From the NCBI GenBank assembly GCA_031177685.1, contig JAPSGI010000019.1:1-51718 (forward strand): 51,718 bases of DNA, read 5' to 3'. Shown here piece by piece: positions 8,409 through 17,913 of this stretch (positions within the stretch are counted from its first letter, which is position 1; every line of letters begins with the position of its first letter). The position numbers and the translations under genes were made by a program. Origin of the DNA: Solirubrobacteraceae bacterium (GTDB lineage Bacteria > Actinomycetota > Thermoleophilia > Solirubrobacterales > Solirubrobacteraceae). The notes under the pieces were generated by a model. It searched no databases. It was not told the DNA's origin and was given only the letters and a program-made list of their open reading frames with translations.

Positions 8409-9830
8409 ATGCCGTCGTTCTCCGACCTCGGTCTGTCCGAGCCTCTTCTGGAGGCTCTGCGTGACGTCGGCTACGAGTCGCCCAGCCCGATCCAGGTGCA
8501 GGGCATCCCGCCGCTCCTCGAGGGTCGCGACGTCATCGGGCAGGCCCAGACCGGCAGCGGGAAGACCGCGGCGTTCGGCCTGCCGATGCTCGAGTACGTC
8601 GATCCGAGCGAGCGCGAGGTGCAGGCGCTCGTCCTGACGCCGACGCGCGAGTTGTGCATCCAGGTCACGCAGGCCGTGCGCACGTACGGTGCTCGCAAGG
8701 GCGTGGATGTCGTCGCCGTGTTCGGCGGCGCGCCGATCCGCACGCAGCAGGCCCAACTGCGGGCGGGCGGGCACATCGTGGTGGGCACCGTGGGGCGCGT
8801 GCTCGACCTGATCTCGCGCCACTCGCTCATGTTGCACTCCACGCGCTTCGTGGTCCTGGACGAGGCCGACGAGATGCTCGACCTCGGCTTCCTGGAGGAC
8901 GTGGAGAAGATCCTGTCCCTGACCCCGGGCTCGCGCCAGACGGCGCTGTTCAGCGCGACGATGCCCGCGGAGATCCGGCGGCTGGCGGAGACGTACCTGA
9001 TGGATCCGGTGACGGTGAAGGTCAAGGCGCCCCGCCTGACCGTGGACACCGTGGAGCAGTTCAAGCTGCAGACCTCGGGCCGCGAGAAGGACGCGGCGCT
9101 CGAGCGCGTCGTGGACGCCGAGCGCCCGACTCAGGCCATCGTCTTCGTGCGCACGAAGATCCGCTGCGAGCAGCTGTTCAAGCGCCTGCGCGACCGCGGC
9201 GTGGACGCCAAGGCGCTGCACGGCGACATGAGCCAGGGCGCGCGCGACGGCGTGATGATCGGCTTCAAGAGCGGCCGCGTGCCGATCCTGGTGGCGACCG
9301 ACGTGGCCGCGCGCGGGCTGGACATCGCCGGGGTGACGCACATCATCAACTTCGACGTCCCCACGTCCCCGGACGTCTACGTCCACCGCATCGGACGCAC
9401 CGGCCGAGTCGGCCGCTCGGGCCGCGCGATCACGTTCTACGAGCCGCGCCAGGAGCGCGACATCGCCGCGATCGAGCGCCACGCGGACATCACGATGGGC
9501 GAGTGGGAGCCGGGCGCGCACGTGGACCCGGCCCCGGTCCAGGAGCGCCCGCGCCGCCACGAGAAGCCCCACGTGGCGCGCAACGGCGACGAGCCGCACG
9601 TCAAGCTGATCGTGAACGCGGGGCGCGCGGCGGGCCTGGAGCCCGCGGACGTGGTCAACGCGGTCACGGCCGGGGCGGGCCTGGACGGCGAGGCGGTCCG
9701 CAACGTGCGCTTGCTCGAGCGGTTCTCGTTCTTGGAGGTGCCCGAGAGTGAGGCGGACCTGGTTATCGAGCGCGTGCGCGACCGTGAGGTGCGGGGTACC
9801 CGGCTGCGCCTGGAGCGTGCTCGCGCTTAA
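8409..9830 (+). CDS. DEAD-box ATP-dependent RNA helicase with DbpA-type RNA-binding domain
   Basis: This 473-residue helicase carries the full motif series: Q motif (GYESPSPIQ), motif I (AQTGSGKT), Ia (PTREL), II (DEAD), III (SAT), V (VATDVAARGLD) and VI (HRIGRTGRVGR). After a basic linker the last about 75 residues (HVKLIVNAGRAAGLEPADVV to the end) match the DbpA/CsdA C-terminal RNA-binding domain. The expected role is RNA remodelling in ribosome assembly or cold adaptation, as for DeaD/DbpA. Motif Ib reads TVGR instead of the usual TPGR. The gene is monocistronic by appearance, with an ATG start. Confidence 0.93.
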   Translation: MPSFSDLGLSEPLLEALRDVGYESPSPIQVQGIPPLLEGRDVIGQAQTGSGKTAAFGLPMLEYVDPSEREVQALVLTPTRELCIQVTQAVRTYGARKGVDVVAVFGGAPIRTQQAQLRAGGHIVVGTVGRVLDLISRHSLMLHSTRFVVLDEADEMLDLGFLEDVEKILSLTPGSRQTALFSATMPAEIRRLAETYLMDPVTVKVKAPRLTVDTVEQFKLQTSGREKDAALERVVDAERPTQAIVFVRTKIRCEQLFKRLRDRGVDAKALHGDMSQGARDGVMIGFKSGRVPILVATDVAARGLDIAGVTHIINFDVPTSPDVYVHRIGRTGRVGRSGRAITFYEPRQERDIAAIERHADITMGEWEPGAHVDPAPVQERPRRHEKPHVARNGDEPHVKLIVNAGRAAGLEPADVVNAVTAGAGLDGEAVRNVRLLERFSFLEVPESEADLVIERVRDREVRGTRLRLERARA

Positions 9831-9882
9831 TTCGTAACGTTCTGCGCGCCCCACGCGCGTCTGGGCCGGTCAGGGTGGGGGT

Positions 9883-10803
9883 GTGGGTAACGAACGTCTC
9901 CTGTCAGGCGACAAAAGTTGCGCACGTCCGGATTTGGCCTTGGCGCGTTTGGCCGGACGGCAGCACGGAATCGTGACCGTGGCGCAGCTCGCGGAGTTGG
10001 GTCTCGATCGGCGCGCCGTGTCGAAGCGGGCTCAGGCCGGGCGTTTGCACCGGGTCCATCGGGGTGTGTATGCGGTGGGGCATCGGGCGCTTTCGCGGGA
10101 AGCGCGGTGGATGGCGGCGGTGCTCGCGGCGGGCGAACACGCCGCACTGAGTCACCTGTGCGCCGCCACGCTCTGGCGCGTGTGGCGGCGCGGGACGAAC
10201 GGGATCGACGTCGTCACCCCTGACCGGCGCCGTTCCCGTCCCGGGGTGCGCATCCACGGGAGCCGGATCCTGGATCCGACGGACGTGACAAAGCGCGAAG
10301 GAATCCCGGTCACGACCGTGCCCCGAACCCTCGTGGACCTGGCCGATGTCATGACGGCAGAGCGACTCGCCAACGTGATCCACGAGGCGGCGTTTCGCAA
10401 CGTGTTCGACGCGCGCGCAACCCGAGAGGCGATAAACCGCGCGCACGGGCGGCGCGGCACGAGCGTGCTGGCACGGGCGCTCGCAGCGCACGAGAGCGGC
10501 AGCGCCGGAACGAGGAGCAGCCTCGAGGACCGCTTCCTCGCACTCGTCAGACAGGCCCGCCTCCCCGAACCCCAGGTGAACGTCCACGTCCCGGCAGGCG
10601 GCCAAGAGATCGAAGTCGACTTCCACTGGCCCGACCGGCGTCTTTGCGTCGAGATCGACGGCCCGGGTCACGGAAGACCGCGGACGCAGCACGAGGACCG
10701 GGCCCGCGACGAAGCGCTGCACAGAGCCGGGCACCGCGTGGTTCGCCTGCGCGAAGAAGACCTCGAACTAGGCGCGCGGGTGGTGGAGAGGCTCACGGAG
10801 TAG
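9883..10803 (+). CDS. AbiEi-type N-terminal domain plus DUF559 (PD-(D/E)XK-like) protein
   Basis: This 306-residue protein starts at GTG 9883. The N-terminal part (about residues 18-70, [21 protein letters not shown], then [12 protein letters not shown]) is the winged-helix 'AbiEi antitoxin' type domain. The middle ([14 protein letters not shown]) is the conserved linker of this actinobacterial family. The C-terminal about 100 residues form a DUF559/Vsr-like fold with EVDFHW, VEIDG and [18 protein letters not shown], the expected PD-(D/E)XK pattern. No AbiEii toxin gene is adjacent, so it is an orphan. Base composition over its first 250 bp looks less GC-rich than neighbouring genes, a possible sign of transfer. 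Nuclease activity is possible but unproven. Confidence 0.85.
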   Translation: MGNERLLSGDKSCARPDLALARLAGRQHGIVTVAQLAELGLDRRAVSKRAQAGRLHRVHRGVYAVGHRALSREARWMAAVLAAGEHAALSHLCAATLWRVWRRGTNGIDVVTPDRRRSRPGVRIHGSRILDPTDVTKREGIPVTTVPRTLVDLADVMTAERLANVIHEAAFRNVFDARATREAINRAHGRRGTSVLARALAAHESGSAGTRSSLEDRFLALVRQARLPEPQVNVHVPAGGQEIEVDFHWPDRRLCVEIDGPGHGRPRTQHEDRARDEALHRAGHRVVRLREEDLELGARVVERLTE

Positions 10804-10813
10804 GGTGGCCCGC

Positions 10814-11281
10814 ATGTCCACCGCCACCATGCACACGACCGCGGGCCCGATCGAGGTCGAGCTCTTCGACGAAGACGCGCCCAAGACGGTCGAGAACTTC
10901 CGCAAGCTGTCCGCCGACGGCTTCTACGACGGGCTCGTCTTCCACCGCGTCATCAAGGACTTCATGATCCAGGGCGGCTGCCCGCAGGGCACCGGCACGG
11001 GCGGTCCCGGCTACACGTTCGAGGACGAGATCAACGAGCACAAGATCGTCCGCGGCGCGCTCGCCATGGCGAACGCCGGGCCGAACACCAACGGGTCGCA
11101 GTTCTTCATCGTCACGACGGACGCCGCGCCGTGGCTGGACGGCAAGCACACGGTCTTCGGCCGCGTGACTTCCGGGATGGACGCCGTGGACGCCATCGAG
11201 GCGAGCCCCACGGGCGCCGGCGACCGCCCGGTCGACGATCAGCGCATCGAGCGCGTCGAGCTCGCCGCCGAGCCGTTCTAG
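10814..11281 (+). CDS. Cyclophilin-type peptidyl-prolyl cis-trans isomerase
   Basis: This 155-residue cyclophilin catalyses cis-trans isomerisation of X-Pro bonds, and no signal peptide is present, so it acts in the cytosol. Diagnostic segments are FHRVI (catalytic Arg), [33 protein letters not shown] and [12 protein letters not shown], in the right order and spacing for a single-domain enzyme. I chose ATG 10814 over the in-frame GTG 10805 because it gives the usual short N terminus before the [11 protein letters not shown] strand; the GTG would add three residues. It lies 10 bp after the AbiEi/DUF559 gene and 31 bp before the cupredoxin gene. Confidence 0.92.
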   Translation: MSTATMHTTAGPIEVELFDEDAPKTVENFRKLSADGFYDGLVFHRVIKDFMIQGGCPQGTGTGGPGYTFEDEINEHKIVRGALAMANAGPNTNGSQFFIVTTDAAPWLDGKHTVFGRVTSGMDAVDAIEASPTGAGDRPVDDQRIERVELAAEPF

Positions 11282-11312
11282 ACGCCCGGCCGCAGGCTCA
11301 AGCGGCCCGGGG

Positions 11313-11707
11313 GTGCGCGCCGATCACATCAGCGTGCGCGCAAGTTGGGGGATCACGGCTGCCGCAGTCGCTGTCGCGGCTGGCGGCTGCCTGCCCGCGG
11401 GCGCCGGCGCCGCCGGCACGGCGGTCGGCGTCGCCGAGCGCGAGTTCCGCATCAGCCTGTACCGCGCGACTGTCGCCCCGGGGACCGTCCGCTTCAACGT
11501 CACGAACTTCGGTGAGGACGCGCACGACCTCGCCGTCCTGACGCCGCGCGGCCGCCTGCTGGCGATCTCGCCCGAGATCCGCGCCGGCCGCCGCCACACG
11601 CTGACCGTCCGGCTGCGCCGCCCGGGCGCCTACCGGCTCGTGTGCACCAAGCTCGACCATCCCGCGCGCGGCATGCGTGCCACGCTGCGGGTGCGCAGGC
11701 CGCGCCG

Positions 11708-11711
<4 letters not shown>
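11313..11711 (+). CDS. Secreted cupredoxin-like (blue copper) protein
   Basis: This 132-residue protein starts at GTG 11313 with an N-terminal export signal (hydrophobic residues 13-34). A Cys at 26 could be a weak lipobox. The mature domain is a small beta-sandwich cupredoxin. It has a full candidate type-1 copper ligand set: H71 (EDAHDL), C111, H116 and M121, arranged C-x4-H-x4-M as in azurin/pseudoazurin-like proteins. Expected role: extracytoplasmic electron transfer or copper binding. The stop overlaps the DUF1800 start (ATGA), so it is the first gene of the cupredoxin-DUF1800-DUF1501 set and probably functions with them. Confidence 0.8.
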
Positions 11712-13078
<1,367 letters not shown>

Positions 13079-13079
13079 C

Positions 13080-14405
13080 ATGAGCGCCTGCGACGACTTC
13101 CGCCAGACCACAGAGGCCGAGCGCCGGCGCTGGCTGACCCGTCGCCAGGTCCTGGCCCGCGGCGTCGGCGCCGGCCTGGCCGTCTACGCCGCCCAGGCCA
13201 TGCCGTTCGCGCGCATCCTCGAGGCGGCGCAGGCCCAGGCCCAGGCCGCCCCGAACGCCCCGGTGCTGGTCTCGGTCTTCCTCCCGGGCGGGCTCGACCT
13301 GCTGAGCGCCCTGCCGCCGCTGGGCCACTACGGCCGCTACGCCGACCTGCGCGGCGGCGTGAAGGTCGAGGCGCCGCCGCCCCTCGGCGCCACCGGCCTG
13401 GGCATCCATCCCGCGCTGACCGAGGGGGTCAACGGCGGCGTCAAGGGCCTGCACGACGCCGGCAAGGTCGGGTGGCTGCCGGGGATCGACTACGCCAACC
13501 CGGACCTCTCCCACTTCCACTCGCGCCACTTCTGGGAGACCGGCCTCATCACGCACGCCGACGCGCCCGGCTGGCTGGGCCGCTGGCTGGATCGCCACGG
13601 CTCCGCCGACAACCCGCTGCAGGGGCTGTCGGTGTCGCACGGGCTCTCGCCCGTGATGCGCTCCGGCCGCGCCCCCGTGGCGGCCGTCTCCAGCCCCAAC
13701 GACGCGCGCATGTGGGTGCGCGACGTGTGGGGCCCCGCCTACGACCGTGCGATCGACACGTGGGGGCGAATCGCCTCCGCCAGCCCCGGCGCCCCGGGTC
13801 CCTCCTCCGCGTACACGGCCGCGCGCCTGGCCAAGGAGGTGGGCGACCGCCTCGCGCCCTACCGCCGCGAGAAGGGCCGCGACCCGCTCGCCCCCGCGGT
13901 CGAGTACCCCGACGACAACGAGCTGGGCGGCCGCCTGTCGCGCATGGCCGCGCTGATCGCCCAGCCGCTGGGCATCCGCGTGGCCACCGTGGAGGCCGGG
14001 GGCGACTTCGACACGCACGACAACCAGCCCGACGACCTCGCCCGCGACCTCGCCGAGGTCTCCCGCGCGCTGGCCGCCTTCCAGGCCGACCTGGAGGCCC
14101 GCGGCATCGCCGACCGCGTGCTGACCCTGGTGTGGTCGGAGTTCGGCCGCCGCCCCGAGGCCAACGACTCCCGCGGGACCGACCACGGCGCCGGCGGGAT
14201 CGCCTGGGTACAGGGCACACGCGCCCGCGCCGGCGTCCACAGCGACTACCCCAGCCTGACCTCGTTCGACCGCGACGACAACCTCCGGGTCACCGTCGAC
14301 TTCCGCTCCGTGTACGCGAGCCTGCTGGAGAGCTGGATGGGGACGGGCGCCGACGAGGTCATCCCCAGCTCCAAGGCCTTCCGCCGCCTCGCGCTCGTCG
14401 CCTGA
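13080..14405 (+). CDS. DUF1501 domain-containing Tat-exported protein
   Basis: This 441-residue DUF1501 protein belongs to the alkaline-phosphatase/sulfatase-like superfamily. A twin-arginine signal is visible (R21-R22 in LTRRQVLARG followed by GVGAGLAVYAAQAMPFA), so it should cross the membrane folded, often with cofactor or metal bound. Family landmarks include VFLPGGLDLLS, the HFHSRHFWETG segment, the GGDFDTHDNQ metal-type motif and SEFGRRPEANDSRGTDHG. It starts one base after the DUF1800 stop. The substrate is unknown; hydrolase-type chemistry is inferred from superfamily membership only. Confidence 0.9.
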   Translation: MSACDDFRQTTEAERRRWLTRRQVLARGVGAGLAVYAAQAMPFARILEAAQAQAQAAPNAPVLVSVFLPGGLDLLSALPPLGHYGRYADLRGGVKVEAPPPLGATGLGIHPALTEGVNGGVKGLHDAGKVGWLPGIDYANPDLSHFHSRHFWETGLITHADAPGWLGRWLDRHGSADNPLQGLSVSHGLSPVMRSGRAPVAAVSSPNDARMWVRDVWGPAYDRAIDTWGRIASASPGAPGPSSAYTAARLAKEVGDRLAPYRREKGRDPLAPAVEYPDDNELGGRLSRMAALIAQPLGIRVATVEAGGDFDTHDNQPDDLARDLAEVSRALAAFQADLEARGIADRVLTLVWSEFGRRPEANDSRGTDHGAGGIAWVQGTRARAGVHSDYPSLTSFDRDDNLRVTVDFRSVYASLLESWMGTGADEVIPSSKAFRRLALVA

Positions 14406-14481
14406 GCCGAACTGGCTGGACAGCCAGCCGGGACGGATCTTGGGGTAGGCTCCCTGGTTCCAGCGGCGAGAGGAGTAGGAG

Positions 14482-16026
14482 ATGGCGACGGTCGAGCAGC
14501 GGCGTACACGGTCGGGCAACGGCGCGGGCCCCGGCGGGACCCCGGTCGAGAACCCGGCGACCGGCGAGATCATCACCTCGGTTCCCGACCTCAAGCCCAA
14601 GGACGTAAAGGAGATCGTCGCCCGCGCCCGGGCGGCGCAGCCCGCCTGGGAGGCGCTCGGCTTCGAGGGCCGCGCGCGGATCCTGCGGCGCGCGCAGAAG
14701 TGGGTCCTGGACAACACGCAGCGCATCTGCGACACGATCGTCGCCGAGACCGGCAAGACGTACGAGGACGCGCTGATCGCCGAGGTCTCCTACGCCGCCA
14801 ACGCGTTCGGCTTCTGGGCCAAGACCGCACCGGAGTACCTCGCCGACGAGCGCGTGAAGTCCTCCAACATGTTCGTCAAGGGCGCCAAGCTGATCGTCCG
14901 CTACAAGCCGCTGGGCGTGGTCGGCGTGATCGGCCCCTGGAACTACCCGCTGACCAACTCCTTCGGCGACTGCATCCCCGCGCTGGCCGCCGGCAACGCC
15001 GCGGTGCTCAAGCCGGCGGAGAAGACACCGCTCACCTCGCTGCTGATGGCCGAGATGCTCGACGAGTGCGGGATGCCCGAGGGCGTCTTCGGGGTCGCCA
15101 CCGGCAAGGGCAGCGTGACCGGCCCCGCGCTCATCGACGCGGTCGACTTCGTGATGTTCACCGGCTCCACGGAGACCGGCAAGAAGGTCATGGCGCAGGC
15201 GGCCGAGACGCTGACGCCCGTCGGCCTGGAGCTCGGCGGCAAGGACCCGATGATCGTCCTCTCCGACGCCGACCTCGAACGCGCCGCCAACACCGCCGTC
15301 TACTACGGCTTCCAGAACGGCGGGCAGACGTGCATCTCGATCGAGCGCGTCTACGTCGAGGAGCCGGTCTACGACGAGTTCGTCGCCAAGGTGCAGGACA
15401 AGGCGCGCGCGCTGCGCCAGGGCGTGCCGTCCGGCCCCGGGTCGGTCGACGTGGGCGCGGTCACCTTCGAGCCGCAGATGAAGACGATCCAGGAGCACGT
15501 CGACGACGCGCTGGCCAAGGGCGCGCGGGTCGTGGCGGGCGGCCACGCCAAGACCGATCGCGGGCGCTACTTCGAGCCGACCGTCCTGGTCGACGTCGAC
15601 CACACGATGAAGTGCATGACCGAGGAGACGTTCGGCCCGACGCTGCCGATCATGAGGGTGCGCGACGCCGAGGAGGCCGTGCGGCTGGCCAACGACTCGC
15701 CGTTCGGGCTGGCCGGCTCGGTGTTCACCAGAGACGTCGAGAAGGGCGAGCGGATCGCGCGCCAGGTCGAGTCCGGGGCGGTGTGCGTCAACGACGCGAT
15801 GACCAACTACGCCGCGCTGGAGATCCCCATGGGCGGCTGGAAGACCTCCGGCATGGGGTCGCGCCACGGCGCCTACGGGATTCGCAAGTACTGCGCCCAG
15901 CAGACGCTGCTGGTCAAGCGCTTCGCGCTCAAGAAGGACGTGCACATGTTCCCGTACCGGGCGCGCAACACGAAGGTGATCGGCGGGCTGCTGAAGCTCC
16001 TGTACGGGCGCGGCAAGCGCGACTAG
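14482..16026 (+). CDS. Aldehyde dehydrogenase family protein (NAD(P)+-dependent)
   Basis: This 514-residue cytosolic aldehyde dehydrogenase has the signatures GPWNYPLTNSF (N-terminal active-site region), FTGSTETGKKV (cofactor binding), LELGGKDP with the general-base Glu, and GQTCIS with the catalytic Cys. The closest recognisable group is the succinate-semialdehyde/long-chain aldehyde class, but the substrate is not certain. A good Shine-Dalgarno (aggagtaggag) lies directly before ATG 14482. The first 20 residues are a poorly conserved basic/Gly-rich extension. It is followed in the same frame, after its TAG, by the EamA transporter gene, which lacks a normal start. Confidence 0.92.
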   Translation: MATVEQRRTRSGNGAGPGGTPVENPATGEIITSVPDLKPKDVKEIVARARAAQPAWEALGFEGRARILRRAQKWVLDNTQRICDTIVAETGKTYEDALIAEVSYAANAFGFWAKTAPEYLADERVKSSNMFVKGAKLIVRYKPLGVVGVIGPWNYPLTNSFGDCIPALAAGNAAVLKPAEKTPLTSLLMAEMLDECGMPEGVFGVATGKGSVTGPALIDAVDFVMFTGSTETGKKVMAQAAETLTPVGLELGGKDPMIVLSDADLERAANTAVYYGFQNGGQTCISIERVYVEEPVYDEFVAKVQDKARALRQGVPSGPGSVDVGAVTFEPQMKTIQEHVDDALAKGARVVAGGHAKTDRGRYFEPTVLVDVDHTMKCMTEETFGPTLPIMRVRDAEEAVRLANDSPFGLAGSVFTRDVEKGERIARQVESGAVCVNDAMTNYAALEIPMGGWKTSGMGSRHGAYGIRKYCAQQTLLVKRFALKKDVHMFPYRARNTKVIGGLLKLLYGRGKRD

Positions 16027-16029
16027 CGC

Positions 16030-16875
16030 CTGCTGGCCCTAGCGCTAGGCCTCGGCTCGTCCCTGTGCTGGGGCGTCGCCGACTTCGCCGGCGGGCTGCA
16101 GGCCCGGCGCTTCGCGCTGCTCGCGGTACTGCTGGTCTCTCAGGCCGCCGGCCTGACGGGCGTCGCGGTGGTCGTGGCGCTGGGCGGCGAGTCCGCTCCG
16201 CCGGTGAGCGAGCTGTGGCCGGCCGCCGCGGGCGGGATCGCCGGCGCGGCCGCCCTGGCCGCCTTCTACCGCGGCTTGGCCATCGGGACGATGAGCATCG
16301 TCGCGCCGATCTCCGCCACCGCCGCGGCCGTCCCGGTCGCGGTCGGCGTGGCGACCGGCGAGCGGCCGGGCGCGCTGCAGGCCGTCGGGATCGCGCTCGC
16401 CGTGAGCGGCGTGGTGCTCGCCTCGCGCGAGGAGGGCTCGGGTGCGGCAGCCGCAGCGGTCGCGCGCCGCAGCGTGCTGCTCGCCCTCGTGGCGGCGCTG
16501 GGCTTCGGCACGTTCTTCGTGGGGATGGACGCCGCGGCCGAGGAGGACGTCTTCTGGGCGCTGCTGGCCGCGCGCGGCGCCTCGTTCACGATGCTGTGCG
16601 CGGCCGCCGCGATCGTCCGCCCACGCCTGCCGGGCCGGCCCGCGACGCTGGGCGCGCTGGCGGCGATCGGCGTGCTGGACCTGTTTGCCAACGGGCTCTT
16701 CGCCGCCGCGTCGACGCAGGGGCTGCTGTCGGTGGCCGCGGTGGCGTCGTCGCTCTATCCCGTGGTGACGATCGCGCTGGCGCGCGCCGTGCTGCGCGAG
16801 CGCGTGCGCGGGGTCCAACGCGCGGGCGTCGCCGCCGCGCTCGCCGGCGTGCTGCTCATCGCGAGTGGGGCGTGA
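16030..16875 (+). CDS. EamA/DMT-family membrane transporter (apparent CTG start)
   Basis: The protein has about ten hydrophobic helices in two EamA repeats, typical of drug/metabolite exporters of about 280 residues. Coding similarity clearly begins immediately after the TAG of the aldehyde dehydrogenase: LLALALGLGSSLCWGVADF is the classic first EamA helix. This frame has a stop at 16024 and no ATG, GTG or TTG until GTG 16168, which would delete about the first two helices. I therefore place the start at CTG 16030 (281 residues); CTG 16033 is the alternative. No strong Shine-Dalgarno is visible, so coupling to the upstream stop is likely. The 3' end overlaps the convergent Ddn-like gene by 20 bp. 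Substrate unknown. Confidence 0.72.
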   Translation: MLALALGLGSSLCWGVADFAGGLQARRFALLAVLLVSQAAGLTGVAVVVALGGESAPPVSELWPAAAGGIAGAAALAAFYRGLAIGTMSIVAPISATAAAVPVAVGVATGERPGALQAVGIALAVSGVVLASREEGSGAAAAAVARRSVLLALVAALGFGTFFVGMDAAAEEDVFWALLAARGASFTMLCAAAAIVRPRLPGRPATLGALAAIGVLDLFANGLFAAASTQGLLSVAAVASSLYPVVTIALARAVLRERVRGVQRAGVAAALAGVLLIASGA

Positions 16876-17299
16876 CGTCCAGGTCGACGCGCACGGTGAG
16901 CAGGTCGGTGCCGAAGAGCCGCACGGCCGCGGCGTTGCTCCGGGCTCCGCGGCGGCGGGCGGCGAGCCAGCGCTGGCGCTCGCGCGGGTCGTCGTCGGTC
17001 AAGGCGTGCGCGGTGCCGGTGAGCCAGCGGGTGCGCAGGCCATCGCGAACCTTCAGGCGCACGCGTGGGTTGGCCTGGAGATTGCGCACGTAACCGGCCT
17101 TGCGCCCGTGCTCGGCGACGATCCAGAACTCGCCGCCGACACGACCGTCGCCGACCGGGGTGCGCCGCGTGCGACCGCTGCGCCGGCCGACCGTCTCGAT
17201 CAGCGCGTAGCCCGGCGGCACCGCTCCGATCCGGAAGAGCAGGCGCAGCGGCGGGTTTAGCAGGTAGTGCTGAACGAAGTGGACGGCGCGGTGCTTCAT
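16856..17299 (-). CDS. Ddn-like nitroreductase/quinone reductase family (deazaflavin-dependent) protein
   Basis: This 147-residue protein belongs to the DUF385/Ddn family of F420H2- (or flavin-) binding split-barrel oxidoreductases. Landmarks are LIETVGRRSGRTRRTPV, FWIVAEHGRKAGYVRNLQANP and VRLKVRDGLRTRWLTGTA. Family members in mycobacteria reduce quinones or nitroimidazoles with coenzyme F420. ATG 17299 is preferred because it overlaps the TGA of the upstream HAD gene (ATGA) and gives the usual family N terminus; the longer upstream reading is out of frame with the HAD gene. It is the last gene of an APH-HAD-Ddn operon. Confidence 0.85.
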   Translation of the reverse strand: MKHRAVHFVQHYLLNPPLRLLFRIGAVPPGYALIETVGRRSGRTRRTPVGDGRVGGEFWIVAEHGRKAGYVRNLQANPRVRLKVRDGLRTRWLTGTAHALTDDDPRERQRWLAARRRGARSNAAAVRLFGTDLLTVRVDLDVTPHSR

Positions 17300-17913
17300 C
17301 CGCGCAGCGAGACGCCCAGCAGTTCCTCCAGCTGCGGGATCGTCTGCTCGGAGGACACGTGGTGCACGGTGGCCATCCCCAGCTCGGCGGCCGGCTTGAG
17401 GTTCGGCGGCAGGTCGTCCACGAACACGCACTCCTCGGGCGGCAGTCCGATCGCCTGCGCGGCCAGCGCGTAGATCTGCGGCAGCGGCTTGCGCATCCCC
17501 ACCTCGCCCGAGATGACGGTCCCGTCGAACAGCTCCTCGAAGCGCGACCGGTCGTAGCGGCCCTTTCCCCAGGAGTTGGAGAGCAGGCCGGTCCGCACGC
17601 CCCCCCGCTTGGCCGCGGCGACGGCCGCCACCATGTCCTCGTCCGGGCGCATCCCGTCGAACAGCCGGTCGATCAGCCCGATGGGATCGGCCACGCCGAG
17701 GACCTCCGCGAAGCGCGGCTCGAACTCCTCCTCGGTCAGCCGGCCCTCCTCGAGGTCGAACAGCAGCTGCTGGGCGGCGGGATCGGCGCGAAAGCGGTCG
17801 CGCACCGCGCCGGGCGCGAGCCCCTCCGCGACGCAGAACGCCTGGAAGGACTCGAAGACGTTGGTGGTGAGCACCCCTCCGAAGTCGACGAGGAGTCCCC
17901 GCCTAGCCGCCAT
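17296..17913 (-). CDS. HAD-superfamily (subfamily IA) hydrolase
   Basis: This 205-residue HAD phosphatase-like protein has the nucleophile D10 in LLVDFGGVL. The second Asp of the usual DxD is replaced by Gly, as in the epoxide-hydrolase/YihX-like group. Motif II is LLSNSWG, motif III Lys is in GMRKPLPQIY, and motif IV is CVFVDDLPPN. The cap region lies at about residues 20-90. It overlaps the APH-like kinase gene upstream by 11 bp and the Ddn-like gene downstream by 4 bp, so all three are one transcript. The pairing of a HAD of this type with an APH-like kinase mirrors the domain order of animal ACAD10, a hint of action on phosphorylated hydroxyacyl intermediates (inference). Confidence 0.87.
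   Translation of the reverse strand: MAARRGLLVDFGGVLTTNVFESFQAFCVAEGLAPGAVRDRFRADPAAQQLLFDLEEGRLTEEEFEPRFAEVLGVADPIGLIDRLFDGMRPDEDMVAAVAAAKRGGVRTGLLSNSWGKGRYDRSRFEELFDGTVISGEVGMRKPLPQIYALAAQAIGLPPEECVFVDDLPPNLKPAAELGMATVHHVSSEQTIPQLEELLGVSLRG

Noticed and set aside
9831-9882. Short inverted/direct words (gtaacg) between the helicase and the AbiEi gene as a mobile-element end
   Set aside because: Matches are only 6-7 bp and imperfect, with no transposase or target duplication.
14482-16875. A single ALDH-EamA fusion protein by TAG readthrough
   Set aside because: A cytosolic dehydrogenase joined directly to a ten-helix transporter with no linker is unlikely. CTG initiation is simpler; readthrough is left as a test in the finding.
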